NCBI GenBank assembly: GCA_010356995.1 | Contig: ML996690.1 | Coordinates: 685,420-749,419 of the forward strand | DNA: 64,000 bases | Reading direction: 5' to 3' | From: Trichodelitschia bisporula | Taxonomy: Eukaryota; Ascomycota; Dothideomycetes; Phaeotrichales; Phaeotrichaceae | Shown here: piece by piece, positions 43,981 to 55,915 of the stretch | Layout of the letters: each line of letters begins with the position of its first letter | Position numbering within the stretch: position 1 is the first letter of the stretch | Position numbers and translations under genes: made by a program | Notes under the pieces: generated by a model | The model's database searches: none | Told to the model about the DNA's origin: nothing | What the model saw: only the letters and a program-made list of their open reading frames with translations

Positions 43981-45915
43981 CTATGGAGCAAAGAGCGTCC
44001 CCCAAATGGCCCTGGGCACACCTATAATTTTCTGGCCAACGCTCAGTTTCGGCTGTTGCTGCAGCGCCCGGACCTCGTCCATATCTCGCAAGGTGTTCTC
44101 GCGGATTCCGGTGAGGATGTCTATCTCGCTGATCTTGATATAAGGTTTCCACCCCCTGTGGTTGATCCTCGGGTCAGTGGAGTAGGCGGCGGAATACACT
44201 TTCCAGATGATAAAGACAGTCAAAATGACAAATGCAGTTAGGTACGCTGAGAAGAAGCTCTCAACGCGGGCGCGAGGTGATAATTCTCCTTCTCCGATGG
44301 GCTGCTTCAGTTAGCCTGACATTTTCGCCTATCGGGAGCGACCTACCCAGGCGGCGACGTAAAACTGGGCGATAAGGCAACAAACATTCAGGAACAACGC
44401 TAGGTAACTTCCATAGACGCCGGCGAACGCCCGAAACTGCAGTTCCTCGATGCTTCTCCCGTTGGCAGCCCATGCTTTCCGAAATCGGATGTGGGCCAGA
44501 CAGATAGAGGCCCACGTGAAGAAGGATTGCAGCCCGCTGAGCGCCAAGAGCCAGTTGAAAATCTGATCTCCGACAGATGGGATGAGGTTCAGAAAAGCAA
44601 GTAGGCCGAACGCCAGCTGGAGAATGATTGTTGGGATCGGTCGGCCCTTCCGATCGACGTACGCCAGAATTTTGGGCGCCATACCACCCTGTGCGAGTGC
44701 TTGGAAAGTGCGAGTCGAGCCATACATACAGCTGTTGCCAACTTGTGGTATGTCAGCAGTGGCTCGCGAAGGGGGAAGAGGTAAGCGGGAGGTACCTGAG
44801 AGAACGGCCAGAGTAATGACTGCGTTAAATACACTGGGTAGGCCTTTGATGCCGGCTTGCTTAATAGCAAGGACAAAGGGCGAATACTTCGTATTTGCTC
44901 CAGTGCTTTTCAAGAGGAATTCCGAGTTAGACGGGACAATAAGGCCAATTATGAAGACGTTGACAATGTAAAAGAAGAAGATTCGCCAGAAGACCTGCTT
45001 AGTGGCCCGAGGCAGCGACTTGACTGGGTCAGCAGCTTCAGCCGCTGCTAAACCAGCAAGCTCTGTACCTCCGAAGGCAAATGCAGCTGTGACTAGGACA
45101 GAGGCAAATCCTTTGAACCCGTTTCGGAAGGCTCCGGGATCATGCCAGTATCTGAGGGATGGGTAAGCCGCTGTAACTGACATGACAGACGAACTCACTT
45201 TGCGCCAATGTAGCCACGAGAGTCAGTTGGAACGCCACCACAATCGATGATGATACCGAGGATAATGAAGCCAGCGCAGGCCAGAATCTTGATCATCCCT
45301 AAGACATATTCCACCTCACCATAGCCCCGTACGCCGAAGACCTGAATGGCACACAGCGCAACGAAGAAGACTGTGATCCAAACACCCTTGTTGACATTCA
45401 CTTCCCAGAAGTCAATGGTAATACTCGCAGCAGTCAGCTCAAAAGGCAAAACTGTAAGCCACCCGATTGCATAGTCCCAGCCCATGGCACAACCCCAAGA
45501 AGGGTCTATGAATCGGCACAGGTACTGGTACATAGCACCGTTTTGCGGATACAGAACGGCGAGCTCTCCCAGCGCCTGGACGGTGAAGAGCAACATGGTA
45601 CCAGTGATCATGAAGCCAATAAGCTACGATAGTTAGAGGTGAGGTATACAACCACAGATCCAGAAGACTTACCAGACTGCCAGGACCGCCGTTCGATAAG
45701 GCACCACCCGATCCGACGAAGAGACCGGCTCCGATGCTCCCACCGATGGCAATCATTTGCATGTGCCGGCCCTCAAGGGCCCGAGCTAGCGGTCTCGATT
45801 TGACAACATGACCCGACTCCCCCTCCTCGATGGGTGCATCGCTGCTGGTGGTCTCGGTGACCTTTTCCTTTTCGCTAAGCGCAAGCGGTCTGCCGTATGG
45901 ATCGTGAGAAGCCAT
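43981..45915 (-). CDS. Amino-acid permease (AAT/GAP1-type, APC superfamily)
   Basis: A 580-residue plasma-membrane amino-acid/proton symporter. Exons (minus strand) 45915-45673, 45623-45199, 45151-44796, 44741-44347, 44304-43981, all in frame. A hydrophilic N-terminus precedes the start of the transporter core ([30 protein letters not shown]), the family's TM1 substrate-site signature. About twelve hydrophobic segments follow, with family-like [39 protein letters not shown] and [17 protein letters not shown], and a C-terminal tail typical of fungal AATs. Substrate range cannot be read from sequence. It faces a sulfatase gene across a 1.3-kb spacer. Confidence 0.92.
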
Positions 45916-47249
45916 AAGAAGGGACTGGGATTGACGGACACGATCCAGCGGCTCGACAATCAGTCGCCCGGCCTATATGGCCGGCCGAGAAGCCAGAATA
46001 TTGCAATCGCATTGTGCCATGGGCCATCCACATTGCAAAGATAAGGGCTGCCGGGTAACAATCAAGACGCATCGACGTTACCTTCTCCATTAAGCTGTGC
46101 CGACAGGGCATCGCCGCTGGCATGGTTCGCCTGGACATCCCCAGCAGCGGACGGCTGTGTTTGATAGCTAATCTCGACTATTGGTTGCGACCGAGTCGCT
46201 TGTTACAAGTATCGCAATTAGCAGGTGCCGCAAAGTGGTCACGGCATTGGCAAGCCTGGGCTGGATGGGGGCTAGAAGGCAGGATCGGAGTGCTCTGGGA
46301 ACGGAGGTCGGTCTGCCTATCGCGTGTCGTCACTGAATATTGTTCCGGTGCCAAGTTGACTGGGGTCCATCGGAGCGATCTTGGAACTTTCCATTCCGCT
46401 CGAGTTCTACGGATGTACTCCTCTCCCCGACGTCTCCCTTTGTGTCTCTACAGCCCTTGGGCAGATCATCATGCTGGACACTTCTGGCCTTCCATATTTA
46501 TCTCTTGGCCATCTGTTTCCTGGTTCTCGGCCGCTTCTCTCGATAAGATATCCAGATGTAACGGTGCTGCTGTGAAAGCAAACGTTGAGACGCGTACCGG
46601 CGCCGATTCGAGTTTCGTGCACCCAGCAGTTCGCTCACAACCTTCAATCCGTCATCGAAGCTTTAGGATGGGGCATGCTGTGGGATGTCTGTCGCCGTCT
46701 TCGTGCTACCGGCTGGAGCTCTAAATATCGTGAGCTCTGGTGAAGCTCCGAACACAGCCTACCCGAGAACCGACCATCAGCACCGTCTCCTGCAAGAACT
46801 GGATAATGCGGATTGATGAGGTTGTCGGGAGATCGATCGCTAGAAGATACAAAAATCAATTTTGAAAGAGCCGTTCCCTAACCGATCGGAAAGACAATCC
46901 ATGTGTCGAGATGCCCACCAGGTGAGCACGTTGGGCCGAAATAAATCTAGAGCCGTCCGCCGAACGCCCTGCTTGGATAGATGCCTCGCAATTGGCAAAG
47001 GACGTGCAGATGGCGCTCGCTGTAGTTCGCCATAATGTGTAGCAAGACTCGAGAATCCGAAAATCAAATAATGGCTTCCACTCGAAGCACGCAATTGACG
47101 CCATACTTGGTGTGACGCGGGACCCGGCAAACTAGGCTGTCGATGTCAACATCTAAGCCAACTGCGAAGAATTGGCAGGATTCACGACTAAATATATACT
47201 GCGTGGAGACTTCCATCTTTGCACGATCGATTTTGCAAAGTGAGCAATC
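45916..47249. promoter_or_regulatory. Divergent promoter region, permease and sulfatase
   Basis: About 1.33 kb between two nutrient-acquisition genes read outward. An open frame at 46122-46724 has no domain and is not accepted as a gene. No specific nitrogen or sulfur regulatory site is claimed. Confidence 0.4.
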
Positions 47250-49501
47250 ATGCTATATCAATCGCTTCTGGTAGGTCTGCCACTTTGGTGCGCACTCGTA
47301 CTCGGCCATGGCGAGGAATCCCAGCAAGTCCTCATGCCGCCTGGCGCCGCGAAGACCTCAAGACCCAACATTGTCTTCATCCTCACCGACGACCAGGATT
47401 TACACATGCACTCCCTTGACTACACTCCTTTGACCAGGAAGCATTTCCAGGAACAGGGGACGTTCTTCTCAAAGCACTATTGCACTGTTGCTGTCTGCTG
47501 CCCTTCACGCGTCAGCCTTTGGACAGGCAAGGCTGCCCATTCGACCAATGTAACTGGTACGTATCTGCTTTGTTACCACTTCAGATATTGACCTCGGAAA
47601 TGCTAATTGCCAACAATAGACGTAAGCTTCCATTGGTATGCTGATTTAACAATATTTAACCGAGTCGTCCGGCGGAATAGGTGTTTCCTCCCTACGGTAC
47701 GTATCCCTCGCTTCTTGAACTTGATGTATGAATATTGACGGCCACCCAGGCGGCTATCCCAAGGTCGGTAACTCCTCTTCTATGGCAACTCCGCATACGA
47801 CCAGTGATAAGCTGACATTTCACTCGAACAGTTCGTTAGTCAGGGTCTGAATGAAAACTATCTTCCTATCTGGCTCCAGGAAGCCGGGTACAACACGTAC
47901 TACACCGGGTATGTCTCACCGACCTGTGCTAGATTTAAACGCTGTTGCCACCATGTCTAATCAAGGACATGTGCCCAGGAAGCTGTTCAATGCTCACACG
48001 GTGGAGAACTACAATAAGCCTTACGTCAAAGGTTTCACCGCCTCGGACTTCCTTCTGGACCCCTTCACATACCAGTATCTGAATGCAAGCTTCCAGCGCA
48101 ACACGGATCCGCCAATCAACTATGCCGGAAACTACAGTACGGATGTCCTCGCTCAAAAGGCCTATGGTCTCCTTGATGAAGCCGTTGAGGCCGGCAAGCC
48201 CTTCTTCCTCACGGTCGCCCCCAATGCTCCCCATAGTAACGTGGGCTGGGACGGAGACTTGGATGAGGTACCCGATAAAGACCATCTGCCGGACAACTTT
48301 ATCATGTCCGCCCCAATTTCAGCTGAGCGACACAAGGATCTTTTCAAGGACGTCAAAGTCCCGCGCAGCGCGAACTTCAATCCCGAACACGTAGGTTCAC
48401 GCTTCCCTGCCTTTCTGTATTTCTAACCAAGAAGCCTTCCGGCGCCGCCTGGGTCCGTGAGCTCCCGCGCCAGTCGGAAGAAAACGTCGAGTACAACGAT
48501 CATTTCTACCGACAGCGGTTGCGGGCTTTGCAGGCCGTAGACGAACTGGTGGACGGACTCTTCGAGCGCCTCGAGAAGCACGGACTTCTTGACAACACCT
48601 ACATCTTCTACACAACGGACAACGGCTACCACATCGGTCATCACCGCATGCAGCCGGGTAAGGAGACCGGCTACGAAGAAGACGTCAATATCCCCTTGTT
48701 CGTCCGCGGACCGGGTATCGCCGCCGGTGCTGTCTCCGAGCTCGTCACTACGCACACCGACCTTGCGCCTACCATCATTAGCCTTATCGGTGCAGAGCCT
48801 CGCCCGGACTTCGATGGGCTAGCTATTCCGCTGTCACAGGATGAGATCCGTGCGGCGAGTGATGGCTGGCACGAGCATGTCAACATTGAGTATTGGGGAT
48901 TCGCCATGGGTGAAGGCAAATTTGACCGAGGATTTCATACGAACAACACGTGGGCTTCCCCAGTGATTCACCAAGCTGAGCTATACTGATGAGACGTAGG
49001 TACAAGGCTCTGCGTGTCATCGGCCGCGACTACAACTTGTACTACAGCGTAAGTCAATGGCAGAAGGGTCGTCCTGTAGTCACTGTTCAAAGGAAAACTA
49101 ATCGTCATCAGGTATGGTGCCACGGCGAGCACGAGCTCTACGACCTTAGAAACGACCCCGGCCAGCTCAACAACCTCCTCCGCACCAGCGGCGCCATTGA
49201 ACCCACTCTCTTTTCCTTCCCTATCGCTAAAGTAGCCTCTCGTCTCGACTCCCTCCTCTTCCTACTCAAGTCCTGCAAGGGCATCGTGTGCACTCGGCCA
49301 TGGAAGGCACTTCACCCAGGCGGCGGCGTGAACACGCTGCAGCATGCGCTCGCGCCGGAGTTTGACGCCTTCTACGAGGGCGAGCAGCTGCGTGTGCAGT
49401 TCTCGCGCTGTGAGGCGGGGTACTTGCTTGATGCGGAGGGGCCGCAGTGGGAGGACAAGTTGGCTTATCGCCAGGGAGTGAAGTGGTCGGAGTGGGTTTA
49501 G
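47250..49501 (+). CDS. Secreted arylsulfatase-type sulfatase
   Basis: A 594-residue sulfatase with an N-terminal signal peptide (LLVGLPLWCALVLGHG), so probably secreted. Nine exons: 47250-47556, 47620-47621, 47681-47696, 47750-47763, 47832-47908, 47979-48390, 48432-48949, 49000-49048, 49112-49501. The formylglycine cysteine is Cys83 in CCPSRVSLWTGK (C-x-P-S-R), metal ligands are Asp47-Asp48 (ILTDDQD) and FYTTDNGYHIGHHR. It hydrolyses sulfate esters once the Cys is converted to formylglycine (family knowledge). To keep the expected NVT-DVFPPYGGYPKFV sequence, the model needs a 2-nt exon and 16- and 14-nt exons; the donor after 47763 (GTCGGT) is weak. The N- and C-terminal exons are secure, the small ones less so. 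Confidence 0.85.
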
Positions 49502-50524
49502 GTCGGCGGTTCAGCCTCCCTTGTCGTTTTCCGACAGGGAAGGGCAATTGGCGATAACCTCGACTTCCATGGCCATGCAAATGATTGAAAGACGCCGTGG
49601 TTATCCTGCTATATAACTTTTTTTGGATAGTAAAAATCGAATCTGCAGATCCGATTTTGTGGAACCGTTGCGTTGACATCACATTCTGTGAGGTTGTGAA
49701 TGTGATGACTAAGCAGCCTGACGACATCTCATGCCGAGGGTCCCTTCCCTCCAACTTCTCTCAAGATTCTCCCAGATCAATACTTCACCTCTTCGACTCA
49801 TCCATCAGCGATCCCAAACAATACACCATCATTTTCTCCCCCGCAAGTGGCGAAGCCGGGATGCCGAACCATGCATGTCGTCATCCGCGAGCATGTTGGC
49901 AAATATCGGGCTAGACCGGGGCCGGACAAGGCTGAGGCGCTAAACAGCAAATCCACGACATCTCCGCGCAGCGGCATCCACCATGCGCTTGAGAATCGAG
50001 CATCCAGGCCCACCTTCTCTCCTCCGACACCGGGGACATAGCTGGTATTTTCCGCTATCTTACCCGACGCGCTGGTCGGGTCTTCCTCTATAGTGGAAAT
50101 GCCCGCGCAGGTCTGCAGGACGACCCCTGGTATGTCAGAGGAGATATGCATGCCCACACGCGCTCGAGCCCCGCCACCTAGATATACACGCGCCGAAGAG
50201 TCTTCTTTCCGAGGCCGTGATTGCCATTGATCCCCATGCCGTTCTATCGGAGACGAGCCCGGTGGCGAGCACGTCTGGCCGAGTACCCGCACATATGTCG
50301 GGCGGAACACAGACTAGACCGGCAGGAGCGGCGCAGGCATGCAGTGTGGTGGCGGAATGGTGGATTCGCGTGGCTGATCGAGCTTTTGCGTTTTGCGGCC
50401 CGGCAGCGTGGGTCTACGCCGGGGAATATAAGCCTCGAGTGGGAGTCAGAGGGTTGGCGAGGGGAAAAGGATTGACTATGAAAGCTGTGCGGGCGTAGGC
50501 TGACGATTGATCAACAATTGACCG
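49502..50524. other. Intergenic region
   Basis: About 1 kb between the sulfatase and the MFS gene. A 170-codon minus-strand frame (49798-50310) has no domain. Presumed promoter of the MFS gene on the right. Confidence 0.5.
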
Positions 50525-52564
50525 ATGGCTTTTTTTACCACCTCGCCTTCGCGTGGGACTCCGGCGCCTGGCGATGGAGGTCAGGCGGATGAGAATACAC
50601 CACTGCTGGGAGAGACGCCGCTGATTGGAGATGTCGTGGGTGGATTGGCGGAGCCGGATTTATCAGAGGGGTCGTTGATGAGCTCGACTGTGACGGAGGA
50701 TGAGGTTCCCAAGGGGGATCGTGAGGGGTCGTCGCCGCTGGTTATTGTCCTTGTACTCGTCATGGGTACGTCCGTTCTTGCCCCCAGTTGAGGAGGAACC
50801 GCAGGGGTGGAGATTGACTGTGCAGGCGTTTTCATCGGTCAAATGGACGGCAGCTTCGTCCTGGCCACGCACAGCAACATAGCCTCCGAATTCCAGCAGC
50901 TGTCCAACTCGGGCTGGCTGCTAACGAGCTACTCCCTCGTCGGCGCAGCGACACAGCCTATTGTGCGTCCGTCGGCTCATCTCCTGTACCGCAAGACTGA
51001 CACGTCCAGATCGGCAAGCTCTCCGATATCTACGGCCGACGACAATGCCTCCTAACCTCCTACGCAATCTTCGCAACCGGAACCCTCTTAAGCGGCATCC
51101 TCCCTACCTTCGCCGGCGTAATCTTCGGGCGCTCAATCGCCGGTATCGGTGGCGCAGGCCTCAACTCCCTCGTCGCCCTCATCGTCCTTGACCTCGTGCC
51201 CCTGCGCGAAGTCGCCACCTTGCGCAGCTACATGAACATCGCTTCTACAACGGGACGCTCGCTTGGCGGCCCGCTGGGCGGTATCTTCGCCGACACCATC
51301 GGCTGGCGGTGGAGCTTCGTCGCACAAGTACCGCTGCTGCTTATCTCTGCGCTGCTCGCGTGGCGCCTCGTTCCGTCACACCCGCTCCATCACCATACCC
51401 GCGCATCCGCACCACCCCAGGCCGTCCAACTTACAGCAAAGGAGAAGCTCGCAAGGATTGATTTTGCGGGCGCGGCGCTGCTGGCTGCGACGATTACGAC
51501 ACTCCTACTTGCCCTTGAGATCGCTGGCAAGATGTCCTGGACGAGCCCGCTGGTCCTGGGCCTTTTGGGCGGGGGATTGGTCCTCGGCGCGGCATTTGCG
51601 ACGGTCGAGACATGGTACACGACTGAGCCGGTGTTTCCGCTTTTCCTCCTGCGGGATCGTGCGGTCGTGAGCGCATATGGGACACTTGGAACGGCGGTAG
51701 CGGCGCAGATTTGTGTAAGTGTCCCACCCTTTGATCCGGGAGATAGAGGTAGAGGAGGGGCTGATAGTGGGTGACAGTTGATGTACTGCGTCCCCATCTA
51801 CTTTCAGGTAACGCAAAACGCCTCCGCCGCGCTAGCAGGCACGCATCTCTTCCCCGCAGTGGCAGGCAACGCAGTCGGCGCGCTGATCAGTGGTCTGACA
51901 ATCAAGCGGTTCGTCACCCTTCCCCATCCCAAACTCGAAAGCTAACCCACCCAGCACGGGCCGCTACAAAGCACTCGCAATCATCGCCACCATCAGCAGC
52001 AGCATCAGCTACAGCTTGCTAATGCTGCGCTGGCGCGGACACACCGGCTTCTGGGAGTCACTGTACATCGTGCCCGGTGGGTTCGGGCTAGGTATCTGCG
52101 AGGCGGCTGTGTTTATCAGCTTGTCGGCGAGCGTGCCTAAGGCGCTTCAGGGCGTTGCGTTATCGGGACTATTCCTGACGGTGAGTGTGGGTGTATTGAC
52201 GGGGTATGCGGCGAGTAGTTCGGTGCTTGAGAATGTGCTACGGAGCGAGCTTGTGAGGCGGTTGGTGGGATTCGAGGGTGCGGATGAGGTAAACTTTTTC
52301 TGAAGCGATGCGTTACTGGACTTGTATTGACGTGGACAGATTATTCGCAATTCCGTGTCCGATATCGGGTACGTCAAGGGTCTAACGGGACCCATACACG
52401 ACGCCGTGGTGGCCTCGTACGTCCGCGCGCTGGAGTGGACACACGGTTAGTACCTGCCCTAACCCTTTATGCGAGTAACGCAGACTGACAGAGTAGCCGT
52501 GTCGCTCGTGTGCATGGCCATCGCCTTTGCGGCGTCGTTGGCGATACCGCAGAAAAGGTTGTAA
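50525..52564 (+). CDS. MFS transporter of the vacuolar Fnx1/Vba (DHA2-like) type
   Basis: A 574-residue major-facilitator protein. Exons: 50525-50765, 50826-50962, 51010-51714, 51778-51908, 51955-52288, 52340-52445, 52494-52564. A hydrophilic N-terminus (ENTPLLGETPLIGD carries a dileucine-type vacuolar sorting signal) precedes the first membrane helix. Recognisable are GVFIGQMDGSFVLATHSNIA (TM1), the MFS motif A GKLSDIYGRRQ, and GFGLGICEAAVFISLSASVP. The hydrophobic pattern fits 14 segments as in DHA2. Relatives in yeasts move basic amino acids or drugs across the vacuolar membrane; the substrate here is unknown. The 3' acceptor at 52493 was chosen for frame. Convergent with PWP2. Confidence 0.85.
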
Positions 52565-52679
52565 GGGATAGTTCGACCGGGTGCAAGGTAGACAGCTTGA
52601 TTTTGAGGCCATAGATTTCATTCCAGCCTCTTGATTCCGACTCCAGCCACCGTGATGCTTGATATCCCCATTAACCTGC

Positions 52680-55535
52680 CTAGTCCTCCAAGCCCATCCA
52701 CTCCCCCTCACTGCCCTCACTCTCACTCCCCGTCTCCCCCATATCCACATCCGCCACATCCTCAATCGCCCCCATCGCACCCTCCACCTCCTTCAGCGGC
52801 TGGCGGAGGAGCACATCAACCGCATACCCATTCCTCTCGCCCATCCTCCAAATCCCCTTCTCAATCCACCCCACAACCCTGAGGACCAACTTCATCTCCG
52901 CCGCAAACTCGCCCCTCCGCTCCCTCAACACGCGCCCATGGCACACAAGCACGGCCTCGATCCATCTGAGGCAAAACTCAAGGTGCGGACCCTCCTCCGC
53001 CCGCTCCGCAATCAAGCGTATCAGGCGCCCCAGATACACGAGTGGCAGCGCGCCGACAACGAGCGGTACGTCCGCAACCGGTATGCCCTCAAACACACGC
53101 CGAATCAGCCCCTTCTCGCCGAGGCGGAACGCCATGACCAGGGCACGCAGCCCGTCGCCCCGGCACAGCGCCGACAAGGCACCCGCGGGCGTGACGTCAA
53201 CGTCCAGCTCAAAGGGATCGAAGGCGAAGCCTGCGTCGAGTGAATAGAGAAGCAGGCCCTCAGTCGACGCAGCGCAGAACGCGCGACCGGTCGGCGAAAA
53301 CGCAACGGCCGGGACGCGGATCTCGGGCCGCGTGCGACGGACGCTGGCATCCCCACGGGAGGCCCCGGGAAGGGTGTGATCCAGGCGGTCCTGCAAGTCC
53401 TCGGCCTCGCCCTGCGTGTCGATGAGCCCTAGAGGCCCGGCTTCGGTCATGAGTCTACTGTTCAGGTATTCCTGCGTGCCGTCGAGGGCGAGATTGACGG
53501 ACACTGTGAACTTCTTCACTAGCATACCCGACTGCACTTCGTACAGGCAGATGTACTTGCTGTTGCCGCCGGCGAGCACACAGGTCCCGTCGGCGCTGTA
53601 GCGCAGCGTCGTGAACGTCTTGGTGCCGGCGGCGTTGGCGGCAGTGCGCCGGTCGGACAGCTTGCGTCCACCTGAGACGTCGCGCCGCCCGTCCAGGACA
53701 CCAGTTTGCAGCGCATCGGATACGTTCCAGAAGGTGAGTTGGCCGTCCAGCGTGGAGACGGCGATTTGCTTGGAGTCTGGGCGGAAGGCGAGAGCGAGGA
53801 CGTTGGCTTGTAACTGCAGGGGCTCACTGGTTTGTGTCCGCGAAAAGATGTTCCAGATGCGTACGGTGTTATCCCAGCTGCCGCTGATGAGGGCTCCGCC
53901 GTCCGGGGCGAATGCTAGGGAGGATACTGGGCCCTCATGGCCGGCGAGCTGATCCAGAAGCTGGCCCGTTTGGACGGACCAGATGTGGATATTGTCCGAG
54001 TCTAAAGATCCGGCGCAGACAACTTCACCGCTGGGGTCGATGGCAAGAGAGGAGAAGGAGAGGCGGGTAGGGGCGGTGAATGTACGGAAGTTACGGTATC
54101 TTATGAGGTCCCATGCTCGCACTGAGCCGTCAAGGCTGGCTGTGAATAAGACGTTGCCACGTTTGGAGAATTCGCAGGCAGTTACGCCGCTCGAGTGTTC
54201 CGTGAACGTGACTATGCAGAATCCGGAATTGGTGTCCCAGACCTTGATCTTGCCGTCATCGGCACAGGTGATAATCCGCTGACCGTCTGGAGAGTAAACG
54301 ATGGAGTTCATCGAATCGTAATGTCCTTGCTGCTTTAGGATGAACGACTCTGATTGCCACTCCCAGACGAGCAGCTGTCCAAGCTTAGATGCTCCAAAAG
54401 CTAGCCACTCGCCTGTTGAGTTGATTGTAACGTAATCGATACCGTTGTTGGATATACTGCCTCCCATTAGCTTGATTCAGCAACCCACAAGGCTGAGATA
54501 CCTTAGCGTCTGGATCTCGTTGAAGTCAGGAAGTTCGTGAATCATGAAGATGCCGGACGAGAAGCCCGTCACCAGGAGATTGGACGGCGCATGGAAAGCT
54601 GCGCAGGTAAGAGTCGCGTTGTTTTGCATGAAGAAGTGCTTCTTTGCTATCCGCCACCGCTCATCTTTAGGCTGCTCTTCTTCATCTTCGTCGTGCTTAG
54701 CCTTGTACTTCCACTCGAAAAGCGCTCCGTCTTTGCTGATTGTGTAGATCTGAGCACGTCAGTGCCATCCGCGGACGCCTCCGAGGGGGTTCGTACCCAC
54801 CGTTTCCTGATCTTTCGAGAACCACGCGTTGCGCACTGGTTGCCGGTGACCGGCTAAGGTGGTCGGCACAAAGCCTTCTTCTGGATCCAAGCTCCATATC
54901 TTCGCAGTGAGATCTTTCGCCGCACTCAAGAAAAATCTAGAGTCGCTCGACCATTCTATGCTCTGAACCTCGTCAAAGTGCCCTGTATACGTCCTGTGGC
55001 GAATGAAGGGCGCAAATTCTAGGCCGCCGTCGCCGCTGGTATCCGGTGTGGACGGTGTGTGCCACACTTCGATTTGCCTGCCAATGCCCGCCGCAAAGTA
55101 CCGTCCCGAGGGGCTAAAAGCGAGAGCCGTAAGAGCACCGCGGAATGAAAAGTGGTAGAGCGCGATCCTTCGCGGCAGATGTGTTAGGATTGCGCGTCCA
55201 TCTTCGTCGACTGAGAGGAGGAGGTTTCCACGCGGGTTGAGGGCGATGCGGGAGATGTTTCGGCGGTGGGCGAACGGGAGTGTGTACGACTTGTTGCTAT
55301 CATCACACGTCAGTACCAGGTGCAACTTCATGAGAGACTCAGCAACCACGTACCTCACAAGATCGAAAACAGAGACTCGATTTCCGACAGGAGACAAGAG
55401 GCATGAACCGTCCGGCGCAAACAGCAAGTTGCCCCGCCCATAGACGGTTCCAAGCAGATTGGAGAACTAGGGGAGGCGTTAGGATCGCAAATTTTGTAGA
55501 AATCAATTGTTACATACGTGGAAGTCCGTTTTCAT
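52680..55535 (-). CDS. PWP2: Periodic tryptophan protein 2 (UTP-B subunit)
   Basis: An 883-residue component of the UTP-B complex of the small-subunit processome, working in nucleolar 18S rRNA maturation. Exons (minus strand) 55535-55518, 55466-55354, 55296-54801, 54749-54502, 54456-52680. The first exon is only 18 nt (MKTDFH) and joins FSNLLGTVYGRGNLLFAPDG, the typical PWP2 start. Two tandem propellers follow, with family segments SNKSYTLPFAHRRNISR, TGHFDEVQSIEWSSDSRFF, FGASKLGQLLVWEWQSESF, KQQGHYDSMNSIVYSPDGQ and GTKTFTTLRYSADG. The helical C-terminal domain (LEFCLRWIEAVLVCHGRVL) and an acidic end match the family. Yeast Pwp2 is 923 residues. Confidence 0.93.
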
Positions 55536-55915
55536 TGTGCAGAGGAAAGCAAAGACAAGATCAAGGTCATTTCCTGTCCGCTCAGCGACGTGAAGCCGTC
55601 AAGGCCAAACTTTTTGGAAATCTTGCGCACAGACCATCGGAGTGCCGGCGAATCCAGCCCCGGCTCTCCGCTCCCCCCAAAACTGTCGATTTGGTTTAGG
55701 GGCAACCTGTTGATTCTGGGGAACCCTCCACAACTTCTTTCTCAATCCCCCGTCTAGTCTCCAACCCGATATCATCTTCCTGCGCTCCGCGGTCTATCAT
55801 CTGAGCTTTGGTCGGTCTATTAGCGCTGATATTCTCTTGCAGCCGCTAATGCTTGCAGTACAGCCTTCTACAACTTCACCCCTGTTTAGCCTTTCGCTGC
55901 AACTACACAATCACG
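55536..55915. promoter_or_regulatory. Divergent promoter of PWP2 and the septin
   Basis: A 380-bp spacer between two outward-reading housekeeping genes, so it must hold both promoters. The right half is CT-rich near the septin start. No specific site is claimed. Confidence 0.5.

Noticed and set aside
46122-46724. 200-codon open frame between the permease and the sulfatase
   Set aside because: No domain, odd amino-acid composition (many Trp, Ser, Arg, Cys) and no splice-linked continuation; fits chance in a promoter region.
49798-50310. 170-codon minus-strand frame between the sulfatase and the MFS gene
   Set aside because: No recognisable motif, and competing plus-strand frames are equally long.
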